Assembly: GCA_040752005.1 (NCBI GenBank)
Contig: JBFMFX010000015.1
Span: 1-64,000, forward strand
Source of the DNA: RBG-16-66-20 sp040752005
GTDB taxonomy: Bacteria > Pseudomonadota > Gammaproteobacteria > Burkholderiales > SG8-39
Length of the DNA: 64,000 bases
Reading direction: 5' to 3'
Below are positions 11,145 to 19,917 of the stretch, piece by piece. Positions within the stretch are counted from its first letter, which is position 1. The number at the start of each line of letters is the position of its first letter. The position numbers and the translations under genes were made by a program. The notes beneath the pieces are model-generated. The model had not been told where the DNA came from. It did not search any database and saw only the letters and a program-made list of their open reading frames with translations.

Positions 11145-11489
11145 ATGATGAACCGGATCGAAGACGCGCTGCGCGCCCAGAGCCTCGCCCTGGAGCTGCG
11201 CGCGCATCGCCAGAGCGTGCTCGCTTCCAACATCGCCAACGCCGAGACGCCTGGCTACCGCGCGGTGGATTTCGATTTTGCGCGCGCGCTGCGCGCCGCG
11301 CTCGCGCGCCCGGGCGCGCCGCTGCCGCGCCCGCAGCCGCAGGCCGAGGCGCAGCCTGCGGCCGACGGCAATACCGTGGACATGGACGCCGAGCGCGCGA
11401 AGTTCGCCGACAACGCGGTGCGCTACGAGGCGGCGCTCAGGGCGCTGAACGGGCAGATCCGGACGCTGCTCGACGCGATCCGGGGCTAG
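11145..11489 (+). CDS. flgB: Flagellar proximal rod protein FlgB
   Basis: First rod protein, 114 aa. The rod signature ASNIANAETPGYRAVDFDF is at about residues 28-46, and the C-terminal heptad helix (AERAKFADNAVRYEAALRALN) is present. It is slightly short through a compact middle. Two in-frame ATGs (11145 and 11148) could serve as start. It begins the flgBCDEFGHIJKL operon. Confidence 0.93.
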   Translation: MMNRIEDALRAQSLALELRAHRQSVLASNIANAETPGYRAVDFDFARALRAALARPGAPLPRPQPQAEAQPAADGNTVDMDAERAKFADNAVRYEAALRALNGQIRTLLDAIRG

Positions 11490-11493
11490 CGCC

Positions 11494-11895
11494 ATGTCGC
11501 TCGCGCGCGCATTCGACATCGCCGCCGGGGCTGTCGCCGCCCAGGCGCAGCGGCTCAACGCCGTGGCGAGCAATCTCGCCAACGCCGAGAGCGCCGCGGC
11601 GCCGAACGAGTCCCCGTACCGCGCGCGGCAGGTGCTGTTCGAGGCGACGCCGGCACGCGACGGCACCGCCGGCGTGCGCGTCGCGGCGGTGCTCGAAGAT
11701 CCGGCTCCGGCGCGCCGTCACTACGATCCCCGCCATCCGCTCGCCGACGCGCAGGGCTACGTGACGCTGTCCAACGTGAACGTCGTGGACGAGATGATCA
11801 ACATGGTATCGGCCGCGCGTGCCTACCAGAACAACCTCGAGGTCATGAACACGGCGAAGACGCTGATGCTCAGGACCCTGAACCTCGGCGCCTGA
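11494..11895 (+). CDS. flgC: Flagellar proximal rod protein FlgC
   Basis: Rod protein, 133 aa. N-terminal AVASNLANAES rod motif and the C-terminal coiled segment GYVTLSNVNVVDEMINMVSA followed by RAYQNNLEVMNTAKTLMLRTL. Starts 4 bp after flgB. Forms the proximal rod with FlgB and FlgF. Confidence 0.95.
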   Translation: MSLARAFDIAAGAVAAQAQRLNAVASNLANAESAAAPNESPYRARQVLFEATPARDGTAGVRVAAVLEDPAPARRHYDPRHPLADAQGYVTLSNVNVVDEMINMVSAARAYQNNLEVMNTAKTLMLRTLNLGA

Positions 11896-11906
11896 AGGAG
11901 CGCGCA

Positions 11907-12560
11907 ATGACGACCGAAGTGCAAGGCGTTTCCGCGGCGGCGCCGGCGCGCCCGGCCGCGATGCCGGCCGCCGCGGACCACGAAGACCGCTTCCTGCGGC
12001 TGCTGGTGGCGCAGATGCGCAACCAGGATCCCCTCAATCCGCTGGACAACGCGCAGGTGACGGCGCAGATGGCACAGATCGCGACGGTGCGCGGAATCGA
12101 GCGGTTGAACGAGACGCTGCGCGCGATCGCCACCGGAGCGCAGGAGGCGCAATCGCTGCAGGCGGCGATGCTGATCGGGCGCGAGGTCCTCGTCGAGGGC
12201 GAGGCGATCGAGCTTGGGCCGCAAGGCGCGCGCGCCGGATTCGAACTCGCCGCGGACGCCGACCGTGTCACCGTCACCGTGCTCGATGCCGCCGGCCGAG
12301 TCGTGCACCGCGCCGATCTGGGCGCGCGGGCGGCGGGCATCCACGCCGTTTTCTGGGACGGCGTCGGCGACGCAGGCGAGCGGCTCGCCGACGGCACCTA
12401 CCGCATCGCCGTCGCCGCCGAGCGCTCGGGCGCCGCGGCCGAGGCGACCGCCCTCGCCGCTGCGCGCGTGCTCGGTGTGGCGCGCGACGCCGCGGGCGTG
12501 CAGCTCGATCTGGCGGGCGTCGGACGCCGGCCCTACGGCGCCGTGAAGCAGATTCTGTAG
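11907..12560 (+). CDS. flgD: Hook assembly scaffold FlgD
   Basis: Hook-cap protein needed for FlgE polymerisation, 217 aa. The N-terminal motif FLRLLVAQMRNQDPLNPLDN is diagnostic. The C-terminal half holds the FlgD Ig-like/tudor region (VTVTVLDAAGRVVH, FWDGVGDAGERLADGTYRI). A Shine-Dalgarno-like GAAGGAG precedes the ATG. Confidence 0.95.
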   Translation: MTTEVQGVSAAAPARPAAMPAAADHEDRFLRLLVAQMRNQDPLNPLDNAQVTAQMAQIATVRGIERLNETLRAIATGAQEAQSLQAAMLIGREVLVEGEAIELGPQGARAGFELAADADRVTVTVLDAAGRVVHRADLGARAAGIHAVFWDGVGDAGERLADGTYRIAVAAERSGAAAEATALAAARVLGVARDAAGVQLDLAGVGRRPYGAVKQIL

Positions 12561-12572
12561 AGGAGGCGATTC

Positions 12573-13793
12573 ATGAGCTTTCAGCAGGGACTTTCGGGAT
12601 TGAACGCCGCGGCGAAGAACCTCGACGTGATCGGCAACAACATCGCGAACGCCAACACCGTCGGCTTCAAGGGCTCGCTCGCGCAGTTCGGCGACGTCTT
12701 CGCGAGCGCGGTCGGCGGTGGCGGCACCCAGGTCGGCATCGGCACCTCGATCACGACGGTGCTGCCGCTCTTCGGCCAGGGCAACATCACGGTATCGGCC
12801 AATCCGCTCGACATCGCCATCAACGGCCAGGGGTTCTTCCGCGTCTCGGCCGGCGGCACGGTGAGCTACACGCGCAACGGCCAGTTCGCCCTGGACAAGG
12901 ACGGCTACATCGTCAACGCCGCCGGGGCGCGCCTGACCGGCTATCCGGCCACCGCCGCTGGCACGATCGTCGCGTCCACTCCGGTGGATCTGCGCATCTC
13001 GAGCGCTGACCTCGCTCCGGCGGCGACGCAGAACGCCGGCATCGTGCTCAACCTCGATTCGCGCAGCGGCACGCTGCCCGCCGCCGGCTTCAACCTCGCC
13101 GATCCGGCGACCTACCACAGCGCGACCTCGCTTGCGGTGTACGACAGCCTCGGCAATCCGCACACGCTGACCACGTACTTCGTGAAGACCGCGGCAAACA
13201 GCTGGAGCGTGTTCGCCGCCTCCGACGGCGTGCAGGTCGGCACCGGTCCGATCGGCACGCTCGCGTTCAATAGCGACGGCACGATCAACACCGGCGCGAC
13301 CACGCTTCCCTTCGCGCTCTCGGTGCCGGTGGGCACCGGCGCCACTTCACCGCTTGCCTTCGCGCTGGACTTCACCGGCAGCACGCAGTTCGGCTCCGGC
13401 TTCGGCGTGAACGAGCTGACCCAGGACGGCTATCCGTCGGGCAAGCTCACCGGCTACGCGATCTCCTCCGACGGCACGATCGTCGGCCGCTATTCGAACG
13501 GCCAGACGCGGGCACAGGGGCAGGTGGTGCTCGCCAACTTCACCAATCCGCAGGGGCTGCAGCCGCTCGGCAACAACCAGTGGGGCGAAACCGCCGCCTC
13601 CGGCCAGCCGCTCGTCGGCGCGCCGAACACCGGCAACCTCGGCGTGCTGCAGTCCGGGGCGCTGGAGGAGGCGAACGTGGACATCACCGAGGAACTGGTC
13701 AAGATGATCACCGCGCAGCGCATCTATCAGGCGAACGCGCAGACCATCAAGACGCAGGACGCGGTGCTGCAGACGATGGTGAACCTGCGCTAG
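12573..13793 (+). CDS. flgE: Flagellar hook protein FlgE
   Basis: Hook subunit, 406 aa. N-terminal MSFQQGLSGLNAAAKNLDVI with NNIANANTVGFKGS, a central hook domain with NGQGFFRVS and YTRNGQFALDKDGYIV, and the C-terminal heptad helix EEANVDITEELVKMITAQR followed by IYQANAQTIKTQDAVLQT. AGGAGG precedes the ATG. Uses a more Asn/Thr/Ser-rich composition than neighbours, as normal for axial proteins. Confidence 0.97.
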   Translation: MSFQQGLSGLNAAAKNLDVIGNNIANANTVGFKGSLAQFGDVFASAVGGGGTQVGIGTSITTVLPLFGQGNITVSANPLDIAINGQGFFRVSAGGTVSYTRNGQFALDKDGYIVNAAGARLTGYPATAAGTIVASTPVDLRISSADLAPAATQNAGIVLNLDSRSGTLPAAGFNLADPATYHSATSLAVYDSLGNPHTLTTYFVKTAANSWSVFAASDGVQVGTGPIGTLAFNSDGTINTGATTLPFALSVPVGTGATSPLAFALDFTGSTQFGSGFGVNELTQDGYPSGKLTGYAISSDGTIVGRYSNGQTRAQGQVVLANFTNPQGLQPLGNNQWGETAASGQPLVGAPNTGNLGVLQSGALEEANVDITEELVKMITAQRIYQANAQTIKTQDAVLQTMVNLR

Positions 13794-13799
13794 CGGCCG

Positions 13800-14537
13800 A
13801 TGGATCGGCTCGTGCACATCGCCGCCTCCGGCGCGCGCCAGCTGATGGCGCGCCAGGATGCGATCGCGCAGAACCTCGCCAACGTCTCGACGCCCGGTTA
13901 CCGCGCGCAGACCGCCGCCGCACGCGCGGTGCCGCTCGCGGGCTCCGGCGCGCGGGTGTTCGCCCTAGAGGTCGCCACCGGCGCCGATCTGACGCCCGGC
14001 CCGGTCGAGCCCACCGGCCGCGCGCTGGATGTCGCGGTGCAGGGCCCGGGCTGGATCGCGGTGCAGGCGGCCGACGGGCGCGAAGCGTACACGCGCGCCG
14101 GCAGCCTGGAGGCGGGCGCCAGCGGCGTGCTGCAGACGCGCGCCGGACACGCCGTGCTCGGCGAAGGCGGGCCGATTTCCGTTCCGCCGGAGCACCGCAT
14201 CGAGATCGCGCGCGACGGAACTGTCTCGGCGATTCCCGAGGGCCGGCCGCTCGCCGCGGTGCTGGTGCTCGGACGCATCAAGCTCGTCAATCCGCCGGCG
14301 GCGAGCCTCGAGCGCGGCGCCGACGGGCTGTTTCGCACGCGCGACGGCGCGCCCGCGCCCGCCGACCCCGAGGTGGGGCTCGTCGCCGGAGCGCTCGAAG
14401 GCGCGAACGTCAACGCCGCCGAAGCGCTCGTCGGCATGATCGGTGTGGCGCGCCAGTTCGAGCTGCACATGAAGCTCGTGGCGCAGGCCGACGACAACGC
14501 GCGCCGCGCCGCGAGCCTGCTCAACGTCACCGCATGA
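13800..14537 (+). CDS. flgF: Flagellar proximal rod protein FlgF
   Basis: Rod protein, 245 aa, starting 6 bp after flgE. N-terminal motif QNLANVSTPGYRAQ, body segment REAYTRAGSLEAGASGVLQT, and the C-terminal helix LEGANVNAAEALVGMIGVAR followed by QFELHMKLV. Related to FlgG but distinguished by order and shorter length. Confidence 0.94.
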   Translation: MDRLVHIAASGARQLMARQDAIAQNLANVSTPGYRAQTAAARAVPLAGSGARVFALEVATGADLTPGPVEPTGRALDVAVQGPGWIAVQAADGREAYTRAGSLEAGASGVLQTRAGHAVLGEGGPISVPPEHRIEIARDGTVSAIPEGRPLAAVLVLGRIKLVNPPAASLERGADGLFRTRDGAPAPADPEVGLVAGALEGANVNAAEALVGMIGVARQFELHMKLVAQADDNARRAASLLNVTA

Positions 14538-14547
14538 GGACACACGC

Positions 14548-15330
14548 ATGATCCGCTCGCTCTGGATCTCGAAGACCGGGCTCGACGCCCAGCAGACCAA
14601 CCTCGATGTGATCGCGAACAACCTCGCCAACGTCGCCACCAACGGCTTCAAGCGCTCGCGCGCGGTGTTCGAGGACCTGCTGTATCAGACCATCCGCTCG
14701 CCCGGCGCGCAGTCCTCGCAGAACACGCAGCTGCCCTCCGGGCTTCAGCTCGGCACCGGCGTGCGGCCGGTCGCGACCGCGCGCATCTTCACTCAGGGCA
14801 ACCTGCAGCAGACCGGGAATTCCTTCGACGTCGCGATCAACGGTGCCGGATTCTTCCAGATCCAGCTCCCCGACGGCAGCACCGCCTACACCCGGGACGG
14901 CTCGTTTCACCTAGATAGCCAGGGACAGTTGGTCACCGCGAGCGGCTTCGTGCTGCAGCCCGGGATCACGGTGCCGGCGAACACGCTGTCGGTCACCATC
15001 GGCCAGGACGGCGTGGTGAGCGCGGTGCAATCGGGAAACCCCGCGCCGGTGCAGATCGGCCAGATCCAGCTTGCGAACTTCGTCAATCCGGCGGGGCTTG
15101 CGCCGCTCGGGCAGAACCTGTTCGTCGAGACCGCGGCCTCGGGGGCGCCGACCACCGGCACGCCGGGCACCAGCGGGCTGGGGCTGCTCAACCAGGGCTA
15201 CGTCGAGACCTCCAACGTCAACGTGGTCGAGGAGCTGGTCAACATGATCCAGGCGCAGCGCGCCTTCGAGATCAATTCGCGCGCGATCCAGGTTTCCGAC
15301 CAGATCCTGCAGCGTCTGGCGCAGGTGTAG
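14548..15330 (+). CDS. flgG: Flagellar distal rod protein FlgG
   Basis: Distal rod subunit, 260 aa, the family's standard length. N-terminus MIRSLWISKTGLDAQQTNLD with NNLANVATNGFKRSRAVFED, and C-terminus VETSNVNVVEELVNMIQAQR followed by AFEINSRAIQVSDQILQRLAQ. Strongly conserved. Confidence 0.97.
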   Translation: MIRSLWISKTGLDAQQTNLDVIANNLANVATNGFKRSRAVFEDLLYQTIRSPGAQSSQNTQLPSGLQLGTGVRPVATARIFTQGNLQQTGNSFDVAINGAGFFQIQLPDGSTAYTRDGSFHLDSQGQLVTASGFVLQPGITVPANTLSVTIGQDGVVSAVQSGNPAPVQIGQIQLANFVNPAGLAPLGQNLFVETAASGAPTTGTPGTSGLGLLNQGYVETSNVNVVEELVNMIQAQRAFEINSRAIQVSDQILQRLAQV

Positions 15331-15340
15331 GAAAGCCGCG

Positions 15341-16033
15341 GTGCGCCGCCCGTTCGCCATCGCCCTGGCCGCGATCGCGGCCGCCGGATGCAGCGCGCCG
15401 CAGGTGCGCGTGCACGAGCCGACCAGCGTGCGGCCGGCGCCGGCGGCGCCGGCGCCGGCGCGCACCGACGGGGCGATCTACCGCGCCGAGTCGTACCGGC
15501 CGCTGTTCGAGGACCGCCGCGCGCGCTTCGTCGGCGACACGCTCACCGTCGTGATCAACGAGAAAATCAGCGCTGCGCAGCAGAACGCCACCAGCGCCAG
15601 CCGCTCGGGCGAGATCAAGGCGGAGGTGCCGGCCTTCGACGTGCCGGCGTTTCGCGGCATCGCTGGTGTGCGCAGCGTTCCGGGCCGGCTCGCCGGCACC
15701 GACATTGACCTGTCCTCCTCGGTCAAGCACGACGCCAAGGGCGCGGCGAGCGCGAGCAACGCGTTCTCCGGCACGATCGCGGTGACGGTGATCGAGGTGC
15801 TGCCCAACGGCAATCTGCTGGTCGCGGGCGAAAAAGAAATCGGCACCAACCGCGAGGTCGAGCGCCTGCGCTTTTCCGGCGTGGTGAATCCGGCCACCAT
15901 CGTCGCCGGCAACCAGGTGAGCTCGACGCAGGTGGCCGATGCGCGGCTCGAGTACCGCGGCGAGGGCGCGGTGGATTCGGCTCAGGTGATGGGCTGGCTC
16001 GCGCGCTTTTTCCTTTCGTTCCTGCCGTTCTGA
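15341..16033 (+). CDS. flgH: Flagellar L-ring lipoprotein FlgH
   Basis: Outer-membrane L-ring subunit, 230 aa from GTG 15341. The lipobox AAAGC places the acylated Cys at about residue 17, followed by a Pro/Ala-rich linker. Core motifs: FVGDTLTVVINEKISA, FSGTIAVTVIEVLPNGNLLV and GEKEIGTNREVERLRFSGVV. Ends FFLSFLPF as usual for FlgH. Acts with FlgI as the rotor bushing. Confidence 0.95.
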   Translation: MRRPFAIALAAIAAAGCSAPQVRVHEPTSVRPAPAAPAPARTDGAIYRAESYRPLFEDRRARFVGDTLTVVINEKISAAQQNATSASRSGEIKAEVPAFDVPAFRGIAGVRSVPGRLAGTDIDLSSSVKHDAKGAASASNAFSGTIAVTVIEVLPNGNLLVAGEKEIGTNREVERLRFSGVVNPATIVAGNQVSSTQVADARLEYRGEGAVDSAQVMGWLARFFLSFLPF

Positions 16034-16038
16034 GACCG

Positions 16039-17163
16039 ATGCGGCGCGCGCACGTCATGGTGTGGATCGAGCGCCTGGCGGTGGCGATCGTCGTGTTGCT
16101 CGCGGCCGTGCTCGTCGAGGCGCGCGCCGAGCGCGTGAAGGACATCGCGAGCTTTCAGGGCGCGCGCGCCAACCAGCTCGTCGGCTACGGGCTGGTGGTG
16201 GGCCTGGACGGCAGCGGCGACCAGACCACGCAGACGCCGTTCACGGTGCAGAGCGTGGTCTCGATGCTCGGCCAGATGGGGGTGAACCTGCCGCCGGGCG
16301 TGAACCTGCAGCTCAAGAACGTCGCCGCGGTGATGGTGACCGCGCAGCTACCGCCGTTCGCGCGGCCGGGCCAGGCGCTTGATGTCACCGTCTCCTCTCT
16401 CGGCAACGCGAAGAGCCTGCGCGGCGGCACGCTGCTGCTCACGCCGCTCAAGGGCGCCGACGGCCAGGTCTATGCGCTCGCGCAGGGCAATGTGGTGGTG
16501 GGCGGCGCCGGAGCCTCCGCCGCGGGTTCGCGCGCGCAGGTGAACCAGCTGAACGCCGGGCGCATTCCCTCGGGCGCCACCGTCGAGCGCGCGGTGCCGG
16601 CGGCGGTCGGCGCCGATGGCGTGGTGCGGCTGGAGCTGCACGCGTCCGATTTCGGCACCGCGCGCCGCGTCGCCGAGGCGATACGCGCGCGCCTGGGTGC
16701 GGCGGCGGTGGCGCGCGATGCGCGCACGGTCGAGGTTCCGGCACCGCCCGGCGAGTTCGAGCGCGTCGCCTTCCTCGCCGAGCTGGAGAACGTGCCGGTG
16801 GAGACGCCGACGGCGGCGGCGAAGGTCGTGATCAACGCGCGCACCGGCTCGGTGGTGATGAACCAGGCGGTCGCGCTCGCGCCGGCGGCGGTCGCGCACG
16901 GCAGCCTCTCGATCACCGTGAGCGCCGCTCCGGAGGTGAGCCAGCCGGCCCCGCTCTCCGGCGGCCAGACCGTGGTCACCGAAAAGGCCGACGTGCAGAT
17001 CCGCCAGGAGCGCGGCGACCTGTTCTATCTGGAGGGCGGCGCGCGCCTGGCCGACGTGGTGAAGGCGCTCAACCTGCTCGGCGCGACGCCGCAGGACCTC
17101 GTCTCGATCCTGCAGGCGCTCAAGGCCGCGGGGTCGCTCCGCGCCGAGCTGGAGATCATCTGA
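16039..17163 (+). CDS. flgI: Flagellar P-ring protein FlgI
   Basis: Periplasmic P-ring subunit, 374 aa. A signal peptide of about 30 residues ends VEARAERVKDIA. Signature blocks: GARANQLVGYGLVVGLDGSG, FTVQSVVSMLGQMGVNLPPG and the C-terminal LADVVKALNLLGATPQDLVS. Its stop shares one base with the flgJ ATG (TGATG). Confidence 0.97.
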   Translation: MRRAHVMVWIERLAVAIVVLLAAVLVEARAERVKDIASFQGARANQLVGYGLVVGLDGSGDQTTQTPFTVQSVVSMLGQMGVNLPPGVNLQLKNVAAVMVTAQLPPFARPGQALDVTVSSLGNAKSLRGGTLLLTPLKGADGQVYALAQGNVVVGGAGASAAGSRAQVNQLNAGRIPSGATVERAVPAAVGADGVVRLELHASDFGTARRVAEAIRARLGAAAVARDARTVEVPAPPGEFERVAFLAELENVPVETPTAAAKVVINARTGSVVMNQAVALAPAAVAHGSLSITVSAAPEVSQPAPLSGGQTVVTEKADVQIRQERGDLFYLEGGARLADVVKALNLLGATPQDLVSILQALKAAGSLRAELEII

Positions 17164-17954
17164 TGGCGGCCTCGCCGGTGGATCCCGCGCTCGCGGCGCT
17201 CAGGCGCGAGGCGCGCGCCGATCCGCAGAAGGCGGTGCGCCAGGCGGCGGTCGAGTTCGAGCGCGTCTTCCTGCAGATGCTCCTGCGCAGCATGCGCGAG
17301 GCGACGCCGCGGTTCGATCCGCTCGCGGGCGACACGCAGCGACTGTACGAGGGCATGCTCGATGAAGCCTGGGCGGCCGAGCTGTCGAAACGCTCGATCG
17401 GTCTGGCGCCGATCATCGAGCGGCAGCTTGCGAGGAACGTCCGCTCCGCGGGTCCGCAGGCGGCTGCGCAGGCGATCGAGGAGGCCGCCTCCGACAAGGC
17501 GGCCGCCTTCGTGCGACGCATGGCTGCGCCCGCGCGCGAGGCGAGCCGCGCCACCGGCCTGCCGGCGGCCTTCATCCTCGGGCAGGCGGGGCTCGAATCC
17601 GGCTGGGGAGCGCGCGAGATCCGCCGCGCCGACGGCAGCACCACGTACAACCTGTTCGGCATCAAGGCGGGAAGCGACTGGCGCGGCGCGGTCGTCGAGG
17701 CGCCGACCGTCGAGTACGTCGGCGGGCGGGCGGAGCGGCGGATCGAGCGCTTTCGCGCCTACGGCTCCTACGCCGAGGCGTTCGCCGACTACGCGCGGCT
17801 GCTCGCCACAAGCCCGCGCTATGCCGAGGCGCTCGCGGCGCGCGGCGAACCGGAGCGCTTCGCGCAGGCGATCGCGCGCGCCGGCTACGCCACCGACCCG
17901 GCCTACGGCGCAAAGCTCGCGCGCGCGATCCGCATCGCCCAGCGCCTCGCCTGA
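17163..17954 (+). CDS. flgJ: Flagellar rod-cap muramidase FlgJ
   Basis: Dual-function protein of 263 aa. The N-terminal rod-cap domain (about residues 15-95; EFERVFLQMLLRSMREATPR) scaffolds rod growth. The C-terminal GH73 beta-N-acetylglucosaminidase domain (about 115-263) opens the peptidoglycan; its catalytic Glu is probably E145 in GLESGWGARE, with NLFGIKAGSDW and the conserved YGSYAEAFADYARLL. ATG overlaps the flgI stop by one base. Confidence 0.95.
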   Translation: MAASPVDPALAALRREARADPQKAVRQAAVEFERVFLQMLLRSMREATPRFDPLAGDTQRLYEGMLDEAWAAELSKRSIGLAPIIERQLARNVRSAGPQAAAQAIEEAASDKAAAFVRRMAAPAREASRATGLPAAFILGQAGLESGWGAREIRRADGSTTYNLFGIKAGSDWRGAVVEAPTVEYVGGRAERRIERFRAYGSYAEAFADYARLLATSPRYAEALAARGEPERFAQAIARAGYATDPAYGAKLARAIRIAQRLA

Positions 17955-18004
17955 AAGGCTGGAGAAATCCGCGCCGCGGCCGTTAAACGGAGAGCGTACC
18001 TGCC

Positions 18005-19915
18005 ATGGCCACCTCGATCCTCGGCATCGCCACCAGCGGCGTCGCGGCCGCGCGCGCGGGGCTTGCCACCACCGCGCACAACATCGCCAACGTCAATACC
18101 GAGGGCTTCTCGCGCCAGAACATCGTCCAGAGCACGCCGGTGCCCGCCTATACCGGCGCCGGGTTCTTCGGCGCCGGGGTGGCGGTGGCCACCGTGCGCC
18201 GCGCCTGGAACGAGGTGCTCGAGCAGCAGGCGCGCGCGGCCGACTCGCGCGCGGCCGCCGCCGCGGAACTCGCCGCGCAGCTTCGCGCGCTCGATGATCT
18301 GCTTGCCGATCCGCAGGCGGGGTTGGCGCCGGCGCTCGACGAATTCTTTGGCGGCCTGAACGAGGTCGCGGCGCATCCGGCCGACGCGGCGGCGCGTCAG
18401 GCGCTCGTCTCGCGCGCCGAAGCGCTCGCCGCACGGTTCCGGGGCCTCGATGCACGGCTCGACGACCTGCGCGCTCGCGCCAACCGCCAGACCGAGGAGA
18501 CGATCGCTTCGGTGAACGCCACCGCCGCGCGCATCGCCGAGCTTAACCGTCGGATCCTCGAGGCAGGCTCGGTCGGGTCGCGCGCGCAGCCGCCCAACGA
18601 CCTGCTCGATGCGCGCGATTCTCTGGTGCGCGAATTGGGCCGCGAGATCGGCGCGACCGCCGTGGCGCAGTCCGACGGCAGCCTGAACGTGTTCGTCGCC
18701 GGTGGGCAGGCGATCGTCGTGGGCGGCAACGCGTATGCGCTCGCCGCATCCCCCGATCCGGAGTCGCCGCGGGATGTGGCGATCTCGCTGCAGGCCGGGG
18801 CGGCGCCGGTCGCCCTGCGCGCGGCCGATTTCTCGGGCGGCCGGCTGGGTGCGCTGCTGGAGTTTCGCAACGCCGATCTCGCCGGCGCCCGCAACGCCCT
18901 CGGCCGCATCGCGATCGCGCTCGCCGAGCAGATGAACGCGCAGCACCGGCTCGGACAGGACCTCGACGGGGCGATGGGCGGAGCGCTGTTCGCCGCCGGT
19001 GCGCCGGCGGTCGCCGCGCGCGCGACCAACGCCGGAACCGCGCAGCTTGCGGCGACGCTCGCCGACGCCTCGGCGCTCACGACGAGCGCCTACCGCGTGC
19101 TCTGGGACGGAGCCGCCTGGCAGGTCGAGCGACTGTCCGACAGGATGTCTTGGTCGTTCGCCGCCTTGCCACAGACGGTGGACGGGGTGACGCTCGCCCT
19201 TGCTTCGGGCACGCCGGCCGCGGGCGACTCGTTTCGCCTGGAGCCGACCGCATCGGGCGCGGCGGAGTTTGCCCTGCTTGTGCGCCAGCCGCGGCAGCTC
19301 GCCGCCGCGGCGCCGATCCGCGCCGCCACGTCGGCGGGCAACACCGGCAGCGGCGTCGTGAGCGCGCTCGCGGTGAACGCGCCGCCGCCGCCGGACCCGA
19401 ATCTCGCGCAGACGGTCACGATCACGTTCACCGGACCGAACACGTTCGACGTGAGCGGCACAGGCACCGGCAACCCGACCGGCGTCGCGTACACGAGCGG
19501 CGCGCCGATCCGCTTCAACGGCTGGACGCTCACGCTGGAGGGCGCCCCGGCCGCGGGCGACGTCTTCACGGTGCAGGCGAACACCGGCGCGGTCGCCGAC
19601 AACCGCAACATGCTCGCGCTCGCCGCGTTGCACGGCGCGCGCGGGATCGAAGGGGGTACGGCGAGCTACGGCGAGGCCTGGAGCGCGCTCGTCGGTGCGG
19701 TGGGCAGCCGCGCGCGCGAGATGCAGGTGAACGAGCAGGCGCTCGAACGCCTCGCGGCGCAGGCCGAGGCGAGCCGACAGGAACTGAGCGGCGTCAATCT
19801 GGACGAGGAAGCGGCCAATCTCCTGCGCTACCAGCAGGCGTGGCAGGCATCGGCCAAGGCGCTGGCGATCGCCGACGCCCTGTTCGCCTCGCTGCTCGAA
19901 CTCGGAGGGCGATGA
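18005..19915 (+). CDS. flgK: Hook-filament junction protein FlgK
   Basis: First junction protein, 636 aa. N-terminal ATSILGIATSGVAAARAGL with HNIANVNTEGFSRQ, long central domains, and C-terminal SGVNLDEEAANLLRYQQAWQ followed by ASAKALAIADALFASLLEL. A 50-bp gap separates it from flgJ. Exported with help from FlgN. Starts with a GTACCTGCCATG context without a strong ribosome site. Confidence 0.96.
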   Translation: MATSILGIATSGVAAARAGLATTAHNIANVNTEGFSRQNIVQSTPVPAYTGAGFFGAGVAVATVRRAWNEVLEQQARAADSRAAAAAELAAQLRALDDLLADPQAGLAPALDEFFGGLNEVAAHPADAAARQALVSRAEALAARFRGLDARLDDLRARANRQTEETIASVNATAARIAELNRRILEAGSVGSRAQPPNDLLDARDSLVRELGREIGATAVAQSDGSLNVFVAGGQAIVVGGNAYALAASPDPESPRDVAISLQAGAAPVALRAADFSGGRLGALLEFRNADLAGARNALGRIAIALAEQMNAQHRLGQDLDGAMGGALFAAGAPAVAARATNAGTAQLAATLADASALTTSAYRVLWDGAAWQVERLSDRMSWSFAALPQTVDGVTLALASGTPAAGDSFRLEPTASGAAEFALLVRQPRQLAAAAPIRAATSAGNTGSGVVSALAVNAPPPPDPNLAQTVTITFTGPNTFDVSGTGTGNPTGVAYTSGAPIRFNGWTLTLEGAPAAGDVFTVQANTGAVADNRNMLALAALHGARGIEGGTASYGEAWSALVGAVGSRAREMQVNEQALERLAAQAEASRQELSGVNLDEEAANLLRYQQAWQASAKALAIADALFASLLELGGR

Positions 19916-19917
19916 GC